64,000 bases of DNA from Pseudomonas sp. Marseille-Q3773. GTDB lineage: Bacteria > Pseudomonadota > Gammaproteobacteria > Pseudomonadales > Pseudomonadaceae. This document shows positions 1 to 10,005 of the stretch, piece by piece. How positions within the stretch are numbered: the first letter of the stretch is position 1; every line of letters begins with the position of its first letter. The stretch is taken from the NCBI RefSeq assembly GCF_916618955.1, contig NZ_OU745390.1, positions 4,650,001-4,714,000 on the forward strand. Direction: 5' to 3'. A program made the translations under genes and the position numbers. The notes under the pieces are model-generated. The model searched no databases and was not told the DNA's origin. It worked only from the letters and a program-made list of their open reading frames with translations.

Positions 1-3000
1 TTGCGACTCGCTTGGTAGAGCGCCTTCGGCAACGGCCTGTATGGCCGTGCGGTAGTTCGCTTGTTGTGTGCTCATGCGCGTTCTCATGCGTATCAGCTCA
101 GCGTTTATGTCATGCGCGAGGTCCATGCCGGTCAGTTGCGGTGGCTGTCGACGCAAGAACTGACGCCAAGAGGCAACCCCTCGGTTGTAGAGCGTGGTGA
201 GCGCACCGCCGCCGCCCTGCAGGCCATTGTCGACCAGCAGCCCGTTCAGCCTGCCAGAGGTTTCCCAGACGCCTTGTTCACTCAGCCGTACGGGTTGACG
301 ATAGGATCGGGTACCTTGAGGTTTGAGCCTCCAGGTGAGATGCGCCGCGTCCCACTCGACGCTGTACCAGGCGTCGTCCCTCGATATGAAGCGTTGTTTC
401 GTTGCCAGGTGTTCGAACACGCCAGCCCCATGCGGGAGCGTCGAGGGCAGCATTGGGCCGGTTGGCAATTCTGCCTCATAGCCAGCGAATGGGCTGGGGG
501 GCGTTTTGCGAATTGGAGGCAGCGCTCGCAGCGGGTCAAGGCGCTGCCGTTGCTGGGTCAGCAGGCGGGCCGCAGCCGCAGGATTGCGGGGGGTGGCTGC
601 CAGGGGGGCGATCGCGAGCATGGCATCGGTCAATGACTGCAGCAGGCTGACCAGATGTTGAAGACCTTCATCCAGGTTGCCCTGTTCGAAGGCCCTGACC
701 GCAGCGTTCGATGCATGCCAGCCATCGTAGAGCGCCAAGGCCGTGCTGACGCCTGGCACGATGCCGAGCGCCATCCTCAATCCCAGGAATAAATGCCGAA
801 TGGCAATTTCAGGCTCGGCGAGGGCCAGGTCGGCCTGACTGCGTGAAGTGGCGCGGTGGCTGCGTATGTGCTCGCCCATCTCCAGGCGGCTTTGATGTGT
901 AGGTAATGACTCGGAATGTGTTGGGCCTGGCTCGAGGAAGGCCTGGAAGTTTCGTTGCAGAGCGGTGTTGATGTAGCTTTCATGCTCGTCGGGGTTGCCC
1001 GACTGGGACTGGGTCGCGAGGTAGCGGGCCATCTCGCGATCCAGCGCCATGGTCTGCAGTGCCTGACAGGCTGCGGTACTGCTAGGGTGCTGGCTGATGA
1101 CCTTGCCATTAGGCGCATCGGGCATATACAACAATACAGGGCCACCAGAACCCTCGATCATATAAATGCCCGAAAGCCCCACGCTGTTGCTGGAGCCATC
1201 TGCTGCCGTGCCAGGCTTGAGCATCATCGAATGATACTTGATCGTTCTGGCAGTACCGGCACCGGTTTGTTCGCTGTAGAACCTTTCCAACAGTTGCTGG
1301 CCATCGGCTGCAAGGCTGGTCGGTCTGCTCAGCGCCAGCAGGTGCAGGCAAATTTCGTAAGGGCTGCGAAGGGTTTCCTGGCGCCATTGCACTTGCCAGT
1401 CCGACTCATGTTCAAAGCCCAGATACGTTTGAATGATGCATTTTTCGTACTGGCCGGCGATGTCTAGCTGCTTGATCAGGTCGGCCAGGTAGGCAGGCGT
1501 CAGCATGCGTTGCAGAGAAGGATCTGCTGCTGGCTCGAACCTCACGTTGGCATTGCTCAAACGGTGGCGCCGCTCATCATCCAGCGCCCATAACATGAAG
1601 GACGCGAGTGCGACTTCGCTGCGCGACTCGCTGAATACAGGTACTTCTCGTGATCCGGCTCCGCCTAACGCCGATTGGCCGGTCACTTCACGCTTCATGG
1701 TGACGCTGTCGGCGATGTCGAGCGTAATGTGCGGTACTGTCTGCAGGGCGAACTCACGGCGTAGATGAGCGTTCAGCTTGTGCTGCGCGAAATGCATGCG
1801 CGATGGCAAGCTCAGCTTGAGCAGCGCGGCCGAGGCACGCAGCGCATTTTTCAGCATATCGGTTTGGGCGATCAGCGCGTTGAGCTGGTTTGCGTCAAGG
1901 TGGTGCAACGCACTCAATTGCCCGTGGATGTGGCTGCTGCGGTTCTTTTCCGCAAAGCGTGCCAAGGCTAACGCCCTGCCGCGGTTCTCGCTGATGCACA
2001 GGCGCTGCCGGGCTTGCTCACGGCTGGTGCTGGCAGGCAAGGCGGCAACAATGGACTGCACGCAGTGCTGCATGAAATGCGACGAAACGGGTACGTGTGT
2101 GAAGGTCACCGAAGGTGAGTCCGTAAGCGACTCGAGGATTTGCTTTGCATCGGATGGCTGCGCCGATTCCAGCAGGGCATCGGGCCATGCGCCGTGAAGC
2201 GTTGCAAGAAGGCGCCCGGCAAGCTCTGACTCGTCAGCAAAGGCCATCAGCCCGCCACGCAGGCCTGGCCGGTACAGTAGCACCGTTTGATCTTCCACTT
2301 CCTGGTCATCCATGGGGATGGCACGAAACGTCATGTAGCCACCCAGCTGCCACTTGCGGTCTGCGCTGACCAGTTCCAGTGTGCTGGCTTGTACAGGGCG
2401 TTGCAGGCTCGGCTCAGGCCTTTCGACAAGCCGCTCGACCCAGTCCAGGTGGGTGGCGGACAGATCGCCGAGGGTATGCTGCAGGCGGGCCTCTTTCAGC
2501 AACGCCCGGCATAGCCCCTCGGCGATGTGTTCTACACGTGCCTGAAGGTCGGTACTGGTTAAGGGATCGGGCAATGCCATAAAGTCCGTGTCATGCGAGT
2601 CCTGCAGCTGCTCCAGCAACGACTGGCGCTCGCGTAACAGCGATACCTTGTCTGAAGTGAGTTCCAAGTCATCGCCCAGGTACTGCTGCAGAAGCGCTTC
2701 CTGGCGCTCGACGTGCTGATGGCGCCAGCCGATAGGCAAGTGCTGCTCCAGGCAGGCAAAGTGCACTTCCTCTTCCGCCAGCGCAGCATCGTTTGCGATC
2801 ACTGCGTCGATGGCTACTTCGACGGTAGGGTCCAGAGCCTTCGGCACCATTTCACTGCGCTCGTTTTCCCAGGCTTGCAACGCCGTCCAGTCCAAGGGAT
2901 CGGTTTCACTTTCTTTGCTGGCTTCAAGCAGGTAGTGGTCGGTGATCTCCTGGTGTTGGTGCAGCGCCTGTTCCATGAGCAGGCTGATGCCATCGCCTTG

Positions 3001-3840
3001 TACTTCGGTGACAACAACGTCGTCGCGGGTGCCGGCGGTAATTGGCGACCTGGGGTCCGACCAGAACCTGAAGCGATTCAGATAGACCCACCCGCGCAGA
3101 CTCTCAAGGTCGGTGAATTGCTGCACACTGTTCAACGTGCCTGGAATGTAGATCAGCCAATGGGTCTGGCTGGACGTGGGGGCGATCACCAACGCAATAG
3201 TGCTGGTCAGTTTTCTGCCCGTCGCCAGTCGCCAATGCAATAGCGCGTGGCGAGATGATGACTGCCGGCCTTGCAGCCAGCTGTCGGTGCTCAGTGCGCC
3301 TCGGCCGTATGCAATGTCCAGGCTGCCGGTGAAATGCTCACGGAGCAGGTTGGCTGCGTGCGATTGGCGTGAAATGCCTGTCCCCGGCATACGTCCTTCC
3401 CAGTAGTTGAGAGGGGTGTGCAGCTTCGCTGCGTTTACAATCGGGGTGAGGTAGCTCACCCATTGCGCGGGGGTCATTTGCGCGTGTGCGGGGTTCTCGT
3501 CGAAACCCCAGGTGGACCAATTGGCAAAGGGGTTGGCGAACACCGGACTGGCCAGCAGGCGCGTGGCGAAGTTCAGCAAGGTCACTTGGCTGTCGCCATG
3601 GCGCAAACCGCAGGCAACGGGTGAGACCGGCAGGTTCGCCTGCAAGGCGGTGCGCATGGTCTGTTGCAAGTTGGGCGCCTGCTTCAACAGGCTTCGCAGC
3701 TGCATGGCGGCAGCGCCCAAGGTTTGTCGGGCGGCTACGAGCAGGTTGCCCATGCCTGGCAGCTGTTGGTCGTTACCAACACGGCCGGCCAGGCCGAGCG
3801 TTTGGAGGGTGGCGCTAGGAGGGATTTTCGAGGTGGGCAT
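1..3840 (-). CDS. Large dermonecrotic-toxin-like (DUF6543-type) protein, partial
   Basis: The minus strand is open without a stop from an ATG at 3840 to the left edge, giving 1280 codons of a longer protein whose C-terminus lies outside. The start reads MPTSKIPPS. There is no signal peptide. A motif of the form L-[LI]-Y-x-P-[GD] occurs three times: LIYIPG near residue 229, LLYRPG at 521-526 and LLYMPD at 903-908, each followed by a short Phe/Ser-rich stretch. A hydrophobic segment lies at about residues 1016-1040 (LGIVPGVSTALALYDG), after which the chain is Gln/Arg/Pro rich. This layout matches the large Pseudomonas proteins usually labelled dermonecrotic toxin domain or DUF6543; I see no HExxH or other catalytic motif in the visible part. 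The family name is from memory of sequence style, and the toxin role is unproven. Confidence 0.8.
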   Translation of the reverse strand, partial: MPTSKIPPSATLQTLGLAGRVGNDQQLPGMGNLLVAARQTLGAAAMQLRSLLKQAPNLQQTMRTALQANLPVSPVACGLRHGDSQVTLLNFATRLLASPVFANPFANWSTWGFDENPAHAQMTPAQWVSYLTPIVNAAKLHTPLNYWEGRMPGTGISRQSHAANLLREHFTGSLDIAYGRGALSTDSWLQGRQSSSRHALLHWRLATGRKLTSTIALVIAPTSSQTHWLIYIPGTLNSVQQFTDLESLRGWVYLNRFRFWSDPRSPITAGTRDDVVVTEVQGDGISLLMEQALHQHQEITDHYLLEASKESETDPLDWTALQAWENERSEMVPKALDPTVEVAIDAVIANDAALAEEEVHFACLEQHLPIGWRHQHVERQEALLQQYLGDDLELTSDKVSLLRERQSLLEQLQDSHDTDFMALPDPLTSTDLQARVEHIAEGLCRALLKEARLQHTLGDLSATHLDWVERLVERPEPSLQRPVQASTLELVSADRKWQLGGYMTFRAIPMDDQEVEDQTVLLYRPGLRGGLMAFADESELAGRLLATLHGAWPDALLESAQPSDAKQILESLTDSPSVTFTHVPVSSHFMQHCVQSIVAALPASTSREQARQRLCISENRGRALALARFAEKNRSSHIHGQLSALHHLDANQLNALIAQTDMLKNALRASAALLKLSLPSRMHFAQHKLNAHLRREFALQTVPHITLDIADSVTMKREVTGQSALGGAGSREVPVFSESRSEVALASFMLWALDDERRHRLSNANVRFEPAADPSLQRMLTPAYLADLIKQLDIAGQYEKCIIQTYLGFEHESDWQVQWRQETLRSPYEICLHLLALSRPTSLAADGQQLLERFYSEQTGAGTARTIKYHSMMLKPGTAADGSSNSVGLSGIYMIEGSGGPVLLYMPDAPNGKVISQHPSSTAACQALQTMALDREMARYLATQSQSGNPDEHESYINTALQRNFQAFLEPGPTHSESLPTHQSRLEMGEHIRSHRATSRSQADLALAEPEIAIRHLFLGLRMALGIVPGVSTALALYDGWHASNAAVRAFEQGNLDEGLQHLVSLLQSLTDAMLAIAPLAATPRNPAAAARLLTQQRQRLDPLRALPPIRKTPPSPFAGYEAELPTGPMLPSTLPHGAGVFEHLATKQRFISRDDAWYSVEWDAAHLTWRLKPQGTRSYRQPVRLSEQGVWETSGRLNGLLVDNGLQGGGGALTTLYNRGVASWRQFLRRQPPQLTGMDLAHDINAELIRMRTRMSTQQANYRTAIQAVAEGALPSESQ

Positions 3841-3927
3841 GAACAATGATCTCTTTGAGGATGCGCGTGCGCTGAAGCCTCATTGGAAAGATCGTAGGGT
3901 TCTGCCGGGTGGTAGATGTATATCGGC

Positions 3928-4563
3928 TCAGCCGGTACTGCGCATAGGCAGGAAAGGCGGTAGGTAGAGCGACATATAGGCTTCGAACACGCGCATCCCT
4001 TCTTCTGCCATGCGCGGCGTGATCTGTTCGAACAGCTGCATCGAGCGTGCGTAAACGCGGTCGCTCAGCTCCATGGCCAAGGTAAAGATATCCACGTCGC
4101 TCGGCATCGTCGGTAGCTGGAAATGCCGATCGAACAGGCTGTGCATCAGCGCGCCCAGTTCCATATCGTGCTGGCGATCGGCCTTCACCACCTCGCTCAA
4201 CCCATGCTGGGCGAGGATCAATTGACGCGCCGCGGCATCCTTGTTGTAGATGTCGAGCATGCGCTGTTCAATCAGCCGCGACAGTTGCTGCCAGGTGGTG
4301 AATGCACCGCTGTCGATCGGCGCGCTCAGCGCTTCACGGAAGGCCCGGTGCACATCGGCCGTCAACGCCTCCAGCAGCGCTGGCACGCTGGCGAAGAAGT
4401 GGTACACAGATGACGGTGGAATCTGTGCGCGCTCAGCCACGCTGTAGATCGACAGTGCGGCCACCCCTTGGTCGGCCAGCAACTCGCGGGCAGTCGCCAG
4501 GATCGCCTCGATCCTGGCCTGGCTGCTGGCGCGCGGCTTGCGCGGGGTGGCCGTGCGGGTCAT
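3928..4563 (-). CDS. TetR/AcrR family transcriptional regulator
   Basis: A 211-residue protein with an N-terminal TetR-type helix-turn-helix at about residues 14-60 (ILATARELLADQGVAALSIY, then SVYHFFASVPALL), and a variable ligand-binding C-terminal half. The first ten residues are basic and Ser/Arg/Pro rich (TRTATPRKPRAS). Its ATG overlaps the TGA of gshA by four bases (ATGA), so it is probably translated by coupling to gshA and co-transcribed with it. The target is unknown; it could be gshA itself or the adjacent large toxin-like gene, which starts 87 bases downstream on the same strand. Family assignment is firm, ligand is not predictable. Confidence 0.9.
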   Translation of the reverse strand: MTRTATPRKPRASSQARIEAILATARELLADQGVAALSIYSVAERAQIPPSSVYHFFASVPALLEALTADVHRAFREALSAPIDSGAFTTWQQLSRLIEQRMLDIYNKDAAARQLILAQHGLSEVVKADRQHDMELGALMHSLFDRHFQLPTMPSDVDIFTLAMELSDRVYARSMQLFEQITPRMAEEGMRVFEAYMSLYLPPFLPMRSTG

Positions 4564-6140
4564 CAGTTGCTGATCGCCAGGATGCTGGCCTGGTAGGCGC
4601 CGACGAACAGGTCGAAGTCGCCGACCTCTTGCTGCTCCAGGCGCGACTGCTCGGCCAGCGAGTCGCGGGCGAGGGTTTCGAAGGCCTGCTGGCGCTCGAC
4701 CGGCAGCGGCTGCTCGCGGAAGGTCTCGGCGTGGATACGGCTCTGGCGCAAGGCGAACTGGACGAAGCTTTCGTCGTGTTCGGTCATGCGCGCCAGCACC
4801 TGGGCCGATGGGGTCAGCGAGGCGTCGTCGACCTTCGCCTGCTGCGCATCGAGGGCCTTGGCGTGGTCGTCACCGCCATGTACCTGGTCAAGCAGGTCGG
4901 CCAACTGGCGGATGCGCCCGATCAGCTCGCTAGCCCAGTGCTTCAGGCCGATCGGCTGGCCATCGCGGCGCAGTTCCAAGCCAGGGCGACGACCTTCCTT
5001 GACTACGGTCAGGAAGTTGCTGGTGCACTGGCCGCATTCGCCGTTATCCAGTTGCGGGCTGTCTTCCAGGGCGCAGAACAGCAGGAACGCATCGAGGAAG
5101 CGCGCCTCGGTCAGGTCGATGCCCACCGGCAGGAACGGGTTGATGTCCAGGCAGCGCACTTCCACATACTGCACGCCACGCGAGGTCAGGGCCTGGATTG
5201 GCCGCTCGCCGGTGTAGGTGACGCGCTTGGGACGGATGTTCGAGTAGTACTCGTTTTCAATCTGCAGGATGTTGGTGTTCAGCTGCACCCACTCGCCGTC
5301 CACGTGTGTGCCGATTTCAACGTAGGGCGGGTAGGGCGTGCCGACCGCCTTGCGCAGGCTGTCGGTGTAGCTGGCCAGGTTGTTGTAGCACGGCGTGAGG
5401 CCGGCCTGGGCGTTGCTCTGGTAGCCCAGGTCGCTCATGCGCAGGCTGGTGGCATAGGGCAGGTACAGGGTTTCGGCGTCGAGTTCTTCGAGCTGATGTG
5501 GGCGGCCTCGCAGGAAGCCTTTGTCCAGGGCTGGCGAGGCGCCAAACAGGTACATCAACAGCCAGCTGTAGCGGCGGAAATTGCGGATCAGCGCGATATA
5601 GGCCGACGACTGGTAGTCGCGGTCGCTCTCGCTGCTGCCCTCGGCGCTGCGCAGCAGCGGCCACAGGGCCTCAGGCAGCGAGAAGTTGTAATGGATACCG
5701 GCGATGCACTGCATGGTGCGGCCGTAGCGCAGGGCCAGACCCTTGCGGTAGACGTGCTTGAGCTTGCCGATGTTGGAGCTGCCGTATTCGGCAATCGGGA
5801 TGTCTTCCTCGGCCGGTAGCGTACACGGCATCGATGGGCTCCACAGGTATTCGTCGCCCAGCTTGCTGTAGACGAAACGGTGGGTTTCCTCGAGGCTTTC
5901 GAGCACCTTGACCGGGTCGGGCAGGGCCGGGGTGATGAACTCCAGCAGCGACTCGGAATAATCGGTGGTGATCTGCTCGTTGGTCAGCGCCGACCCCAGT
6001 GCCTGCGGATGCGGGGTCTGGGCCAGGCGACCTTCGGCGGTCACACGCAGGCATTCGCGCTCAATACCGTGCAGGCACTGCTTGAGCAGGGGGAGATTGG
6101 CGCCGAGCAGGCTCAGGCGGCGGTTGAGGAGTTCGCTCAA
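4563..6140 (-). CDS. gshA: Glutamate-cysteine ligase
   Basis: GshA joins L-glutamate and L-cysteine using ATP, the first and rate-limiting step of glutathione synthesis in the cytoplasm. The protein begins [20 protein letters not shown] and contains the conserved GIERECLRV segment near residue 25, the SPSMPC and [21 protein letters not shown] segments, and [13 protein letters not shown] place the start at TTG 6140, giving 525 residues: an AAGGA ribosome site lies eight bases upstream and the product then starts where the family starts. A longer reading from GTG 6155 would add five residues and bury the ribosome site. The gene lies upstream of, and overlaps, a TetR regulator. Confidence 0.96.
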   Translation of the reverse strand: MSELLNRRLSLLGANLPLLKQCLHGIERECLRVTAEGRLAQTPHPQALGSALTNEQITTDYSESLLEFITPALPDPVKVLESLEETHRFVYSKLGDEYLWSPSMPCTLPAEEDIPIAEYGSSNIGKLKHVYRKGLALRYGRTMQCIAGIHYNFSLPEALWPLLRSAEGSSESDRDYQSSAYIALIRNFRRYSWLLMYLFGASPALDKGFLRGRPHQLEELDAETLYLPYATSLRMSDLGYQSNAQAGLTPCYNNLASYTDSLRKAVGTPYPPYVEIGTHVDGEWVQLNTNILQIENEYYSNIRPKRVTYTGERPIQALTSRGVQYVEVRCLDINPFLPVGIDLTEARFLDAFLLFCALEDSPQLDNGECGQCTSNFLTVVKEGRRPGLELRRDGQPIGLKHWASELIGRIRQLADLLDQVHGGDDHAKALDAQQAKVDDASLTPSAQVLARMTEHDESFVQFALRQSRIHAETFREQPLPVERQQAFETLARDSLAEQSRLEQQEVGDFDLFVGAYQASILAISN

Positions 6141-6327
6141 GATGTATTCCTTCACGCGTCAGTCGCCCCAATATGGGGGTAGAACAGACGGTCTACAAGG
6201 GTAGTGGGAAAAGGAACTGGCGTTGTCGCCTGGTTTATGCGCTTCCGGCATTGCGCAGCGCCGACTTAAGAGGCCGCTTCGCAGCCCCCGGCTGTTGCCG
6301 AAAATACCGCACATGGCGCTTGCTGAG

Positions 6328-6711
6328 CTAGAGAACTGCAAAGGTTCCTTGCGCTTTCGCCACCCGTTTGTCGCCCTGGACTACGTCGGCGTCGACCACC
6401 AGGGTGCGCCGGCCGGCATGCAATACGCGGGCGATGCACAGCACTTCGCCATCGCTGACGGCGCGCATGTAGTTGATCTTGCACTCGATGGTCACGCTTT
6501 GCTGGTCAAAACCGTGGCTGGCCGAGCAGGCCAGGCCCATGGCAATGTCCACCAGGCTGAAGATGGCCCCGCCGTGCAGCTTCTGGCCCCGGTTGCGCAA
6601 GTGTGGCCCGAGTGCCAGGGCTACCTCGGCAACACCTGTCTCCAGATGTTGCAGGCGGCAGCCGAGTAACTGGCTGAAGGCGCTTTCGACGTATTCGCCG
6701 GGTACGTCCAT
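6328..6711 (-). CDS. PaaI-type hot-dog fold thioesterase
   Basis: A 127-residue single-domain hot-dog protein. The signature segment LHGGAIFSLVDIAMGLA (about residues 46-62) is the HGG-x(n)-D motif of PaaI-like acyl-CoA thioesterases, with the catalytic Asp in LVDIA. The ATG at 6711 overlaps the tex stop codon (TGATG), so translation is coupled to tex; a GTG one codon upstream is possible. The substrate is not predictable from sequence. Linkage with tex is one I recognise from other pseudomonads. Confidence 0.9.
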   Translation of the reverse strand: MDVPGEYVESAFSQLLGCRLQHLETGVAEVALALGPHLRNRGQKLHGGAIFSLVDIAMGLACSASHGFDQQSVTIECKINYMRAVSDGEVLCIARVLHAGRRTLVVDADVVQGDKRVAKAQGTFAVL

Positions 6712-9035
6712 CACTTTTTCTTCAACTGCTTGGCGTTGGCGAACAGTGCGGCCATGGCATTGTTGGCCGGGGCGGCAGTGGCAGTTTCACGCTGACGCGG
6801 CGCCTGCTGCTGACGGTTGGCGCCCGCGCCACGGTTGCCGCCGCGGTTGCCTTCGACCTTTTCGCCCGGGGTGTCGCTCATGCGCATGGACAGGCCGACG
6901 CGTTTGCGCGGGATGTCCACTTCCATGACCTTGACCTTGACCACGTCGCCGGCCTTGACCGCCTCACGCGGGTCCTTGACGAATTTCTCCGACAGCGCCG
7001 AGATGTGCACCAGGCCGTCCTGGTGCACACCGATGTCGACGAAGGCACCGAAATTGGTGACGTTGGTCACCACCCCTTCGAGGATCATGCCCGGCTCCAG
7101 GTCCTTGAGGTCTTCAACGCCGTCCTGGAAGGTCGCGGTCTTGAATTCCGGACGCGGGTCACGGCCAGGCTTGTCCAGTTCCTGCAGAATGTCGGTGACG
7201 GTCGGCAGGCCGAAGGTTTCATCGGTGAATTGCTTCGGGTCCAGGCGCTTGAGGAAGCTGCTGTCACCGATCAGCGAACGGATGTCGCGGCCGGTGTCGG
7301 CGGCAATGCGCTGCACCAGTGGGTAGGCCTCGGGGTGCACCGCGGAAGCGTCCAGCGGGTTGTCACCGTTCATCACGCGGAGGAAGCCGGCGGCCTGTTC
7401 GAAGGTTTTTTCACCCAGGCGGCTGACTTTCTTCAGCGCCGCGCGGGTCGCGAACGGGCCATTGGCATCGCGGTGGGCGACGATGTTCTGCGCCAGGGTG
7501 GCGTTGAGGCCGGAAATACGGGTCAGCAGCGCCACCGAGGCGGTGTTGACATCCACACCCACGGCGTTCACACAGTCCTCGACCACGGCGTCCAGGCCAC
7601 GTGCCAGCTTCACCTGGGACACATCGTGCTGGTACTGACCGACGCCGATGGATTTCGGGTCGATCTTCACCAGCTCGGCCAGCGGGTCCTGCAGGCGGCG
7701 GGCGATGGACACGGCGCCACGGATCGACACGTCGAGGTCCGGGAATTCGCGGGCGGCCAGTTCCGATGCGGAGTACACCGAAGCGCCGGCCTCAGAGACC
7801 ATGACCTTGGTGATCTTCAACGCTGGATACTTCTTGACCAGTTCGGCCACCAGCTTGTCGCTTTCGCGGCTGGCGGTGCCATTGCCGATGGCGATCAGCT
7901 CCACCGAGTGCTTGGCGCACAGCGCGGCCATGATGGAGATGGTGCGGTCCCAGTCGTTCTTCGGCGCGTGCGGGTAGACCGTGGTGTGGTCCAGCAGCTT
8001 GCCAGTGGCATCGACCACGGCGATCTTGCAGCCGGTGCGCAGGCCCGGGTCGAAGCCCAGGGTCGCGCGCGGGCCGGCCGGGGCGGCCAGCAGCAGGTCG
8101 TGCAGGTTGTGGGCGAAGACATTGATCGCCTCGCCTTCGGCGTTGTCGCGCAGCTCGCCGAACAGGTCGGTTTCCAGGTGGGTGTAGAGCTTGACCTTCC
8201 AGGTCCAGCGCACCACCTCGCCGAGCCATTTGTCGGCCGGGCGGTTGCGGTTCTCGATGCCGACATGTTCAGCGATCATCAGCTCGCAGGGGTGCAGGGT
8301 GCCGGGCAGTTCTTCGCCAACCTTGAGCGACGCGCTCAGCACGCCCTCGTTGCGCCCGCGGAAGATCGCCAGGGCACGGTGCGACGGCGCGTTGCGCAGC
8401 AGTTCGTCGTGGGCGAAGTAATCGCGGAACTTGGCGCCTTCCTCTTCCTTGCCCGGCACCACGCGGGCGCTGAGCACCGCTTCCTGCTTGAGGAAGCTGC
8501 GCAGCTTGTCGAGCAGGGCGGCGTCTTCGGCGAAGCGCTCCATGAGGATGTACTTGGCGCCTTCCAGCGCGGCCTTGACGTCGGCCACGCCTTTGTCGGC
8601 GTTGACGAAGCGTGCGGCTTCGCTTTCCGGGGCCAGATCGGGGTTGTTGAACAGGCCATCGGCCAGCTCGCCGAGGCCGGCCTCCAGGGCGATCTGGCCC
8701 TTGGTGCGGCGCTTCTGCTTGTACGGCAGGTACAGGTCTTCGAGGCGGGTCTTGGTATCGGCCAGCTTGATCTCGCGGGCCAGCTCCGGGGTCAGCTTGC
8801 CCTGCTCCTCGATGCTGGCCAGGATGCTCGCGCGGCGCTCGTCGAGTTCGCGCAGGTAGCGCAGGCGCTCTTCCAGATGGCGCAGCTGGGTATCGTCCAG
8901 GCTACCGGTCACTTCCTTGCGGTAACGGGCGATGAAGGGCACGGTCGAGCCTTCGTCCAACAGGCCCACGGCCGCCTCGACCTGCTGGGGGCGTACGCCC
9001 AGTTCCTCGGCGATACGGCTGTTGATGCTGTCCAT
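6711..9035 (-). CDS. tex: Tex-family transcription accessory protein, S1 RNA-binding
   Basis: A 774-residue cytoplasmic nucleic-acid-binding protein. It has the Tex N-terminal helical region (about residues 1-190, with [15 protein letters not shown] near residue 36), a YqgF-like RNase H fold ([20 protein letters not shown], about 325-345), helix-hairpin-helix repeats ([16 protein letters not shown], then [13 protein letters not shown]) and a C-terminal S1 domain ([20 protein letters not shown], about 645-720). The tail is Gly/Arg/Gln rich, consistent with RNA binding. Start chosen at ATG 9035 because AGGTGG lies five bases upstream; a GTG three codons earlier is less likely. Known members affect transcription and toxin expression; the precise role here is inferred. 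Confidence 0.95.
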   Translation of the reverse strand: MDSINSRIAEELGVRPQQVEAAVGLLDEGSTVPFIARYRKEVTGSLDDTQLRHLEERLRYLRELDERRASILASIEEQGKLTPELAREIKLADTKTRLEDLYLPYKQKRRTKGQIALEAGLGELADGLFNNPDLAPESEAARFVNADKGVADVKAALEGAKYILMERFAEDAALLDKLRSFLKQEAVLSARVVPGKEEEGAKFRDYFAHDELLRNAPSHRALAIFRGRNEGVLSASLKVGEELPGTLHPCELMIAEHVGIENRNRPADKWLGEVVRWTWKVKLYTHLETDLFGELRDNAEGEAINVFAHNLHDLLLAAPAGPRATLGFDPGLRTGCKIAVVDATGKLLDHTTVYPHAPKNDWDRTISIMAALCAKHSVELIAIGNGTASRESDKLVAELVKKYPALKITKVMVSEAGASVYSASELAAREFPDLDVSIRGAVSIARRLQDPLAELVKIDPKSIGVGQYQHDVSQVKLARGLDAVVEDCVNAVGVDVNTASVALLTRISGLNATLAQNIVAHRDANGPFATRAALKKVSRLGEKTFEQAAGFLRVMNGDNPLDASAVHPEAYPLVQRIAADTGRDIRSLIGDSSFLKRLDPKQFTDETFGLPTVTDILQELDKPGRDPRPEFKTATFQDGVEDLKDLEPGMILEGVVTNVTNFGAFVDIGVHQDGLVHISALSEKFVKDPREAVKAGDVVKVKVMEVDIPRKRVGLSMRMSDTPGEKVEGNRGGNRGAGANRQQQAPRQRETATAAPANNAMAALFANAKQLKKK

Positions 9036-9251
9036 GTAAACCACCTGACATTCTGAATACGGGGGTCGCCTGTGGGCCTTTCGCCCGGCGGCGCTGGATG
9101 AAAGCCGCGCATTATACCCATCGCAAACGCCTTGCGGTGATGGCGCCCGGCCAGCCGGAACTGGCGTCGGGGGAAAAATCTGCTAACAATGCTCACGCAA
9201 CGTGCAGCAATGGCTACGCCATAATGCCCGGCGATACCAGAGGAGTAATTC

Positions 9252-9992
9252 ATGACCGGCACGCCAAACACCGCTGAAGGTGAAAAGATTCTCATCGTCG
9301 ATGACGACCCGGGGCTGAGCAGCCTCCTGGAACGTTTCTTCTCCAGCAAGGGCTACCGTGCCCGCGCGGTGCCCAATACCGAGCAGATGGACCGCCTGCT
9401 GCAGCGCGAGGTGTTCAACCTGGTGGTGCTCGACCTGATGCTGCCCGGTGAAGATGGCCTGTCGGCATGCAAGCGCCTGCGCCAGCAGAACAACCAGATC
9501 CCGATCATCATGCTTACCGCCAAGGGCGACGAGCTCAGCCGCATCAAGGGCCTGGAACTGGGCGCCGACGACTACCTCGGCAAGCCGTTCAACCCGGACG
9601 AGCTGATGGCCCGGGTCAAGGCCGTGCTGCGCCGCCAGGCCCCGAGCGTGCCGGGCGCGCCGGGCAGTGAAGACGAGTCGGTCACCTTCGGCGACTACGA
9701 GCTGTCGCTGGCCACCCGCGAACTCAAGCGTGGCGACGAGGTGCACATGCTGACCACCGGTGAGTTCGCCGTGCTCAAGGCGCTGGTCATGCACGCACGC
9801 GAGCCGCTGACCCGCGACAAGCTGATGAACCTGGCCCGTGGCCGCGAATGGGATGCGCTGGAGCGCTCCATCGACGTGCAGATTTCGCGCCTGCGCCGCA
9901 TGATCGAGCCGGACCCGTCCAAGCCGCGCTATATCCAGACTGTCTGGGGCGTGGGCTACGTGTTCGTGCCGGACGGGAACGCCGGCAAATGA
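9252..9992 (+). CDS. ompR: OmpR-family osmolarity response regulator
   Basis: A 246-residue response regulator: receiver domain at about residues 14-127 with the acidic pair in ILIVDDDPG, the phospho-acceptor Asp in LVVLDLMLPGEDG (about residue 62) and the conserved Lys in YLGKPFNPDEL; then a winged-helix DNA-binding domain with TGEFAVLKALV and DVQISRLRRMIE. An AGAGGAG ribosome site sits seven bases before the ATG. It is followed 13 bases later by envZ, its cognate kinase, as in other gamma-proteobacteria. It regulates envelope genes, classically porins, in response to osmotic or pH signals. Confidence 0.96.
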   Translation: MTGTPNTAEGEKILIVDDDPGLSSLLERFFSSKGYRARAVPNTEQMDRLLQREVFNLVVLDLMLPGEDGLSACKRLRQQNNQIPIIMLTAKGDELSRIKGLELGADDYLGKPFNPDELMARVKAVLRRQAPSVPGAPGSEDESVTFGDYELSLATRELKRGDEVHMLTTGEFAVLKALVMHAREPLTRDKLMNLARGREWDALERSIDVQISRLRRMIEPDPSKPRYIQTVWGVGYVFVPDGNAGK

Positions 9993-10005
9993 TCCCTTGC
10001 CATTG

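Noticed and set aside
7005..9056. 683-codon plus-strand frame opposite tex
   Set aside because: Same shadow type; the tex reading has all family domains.
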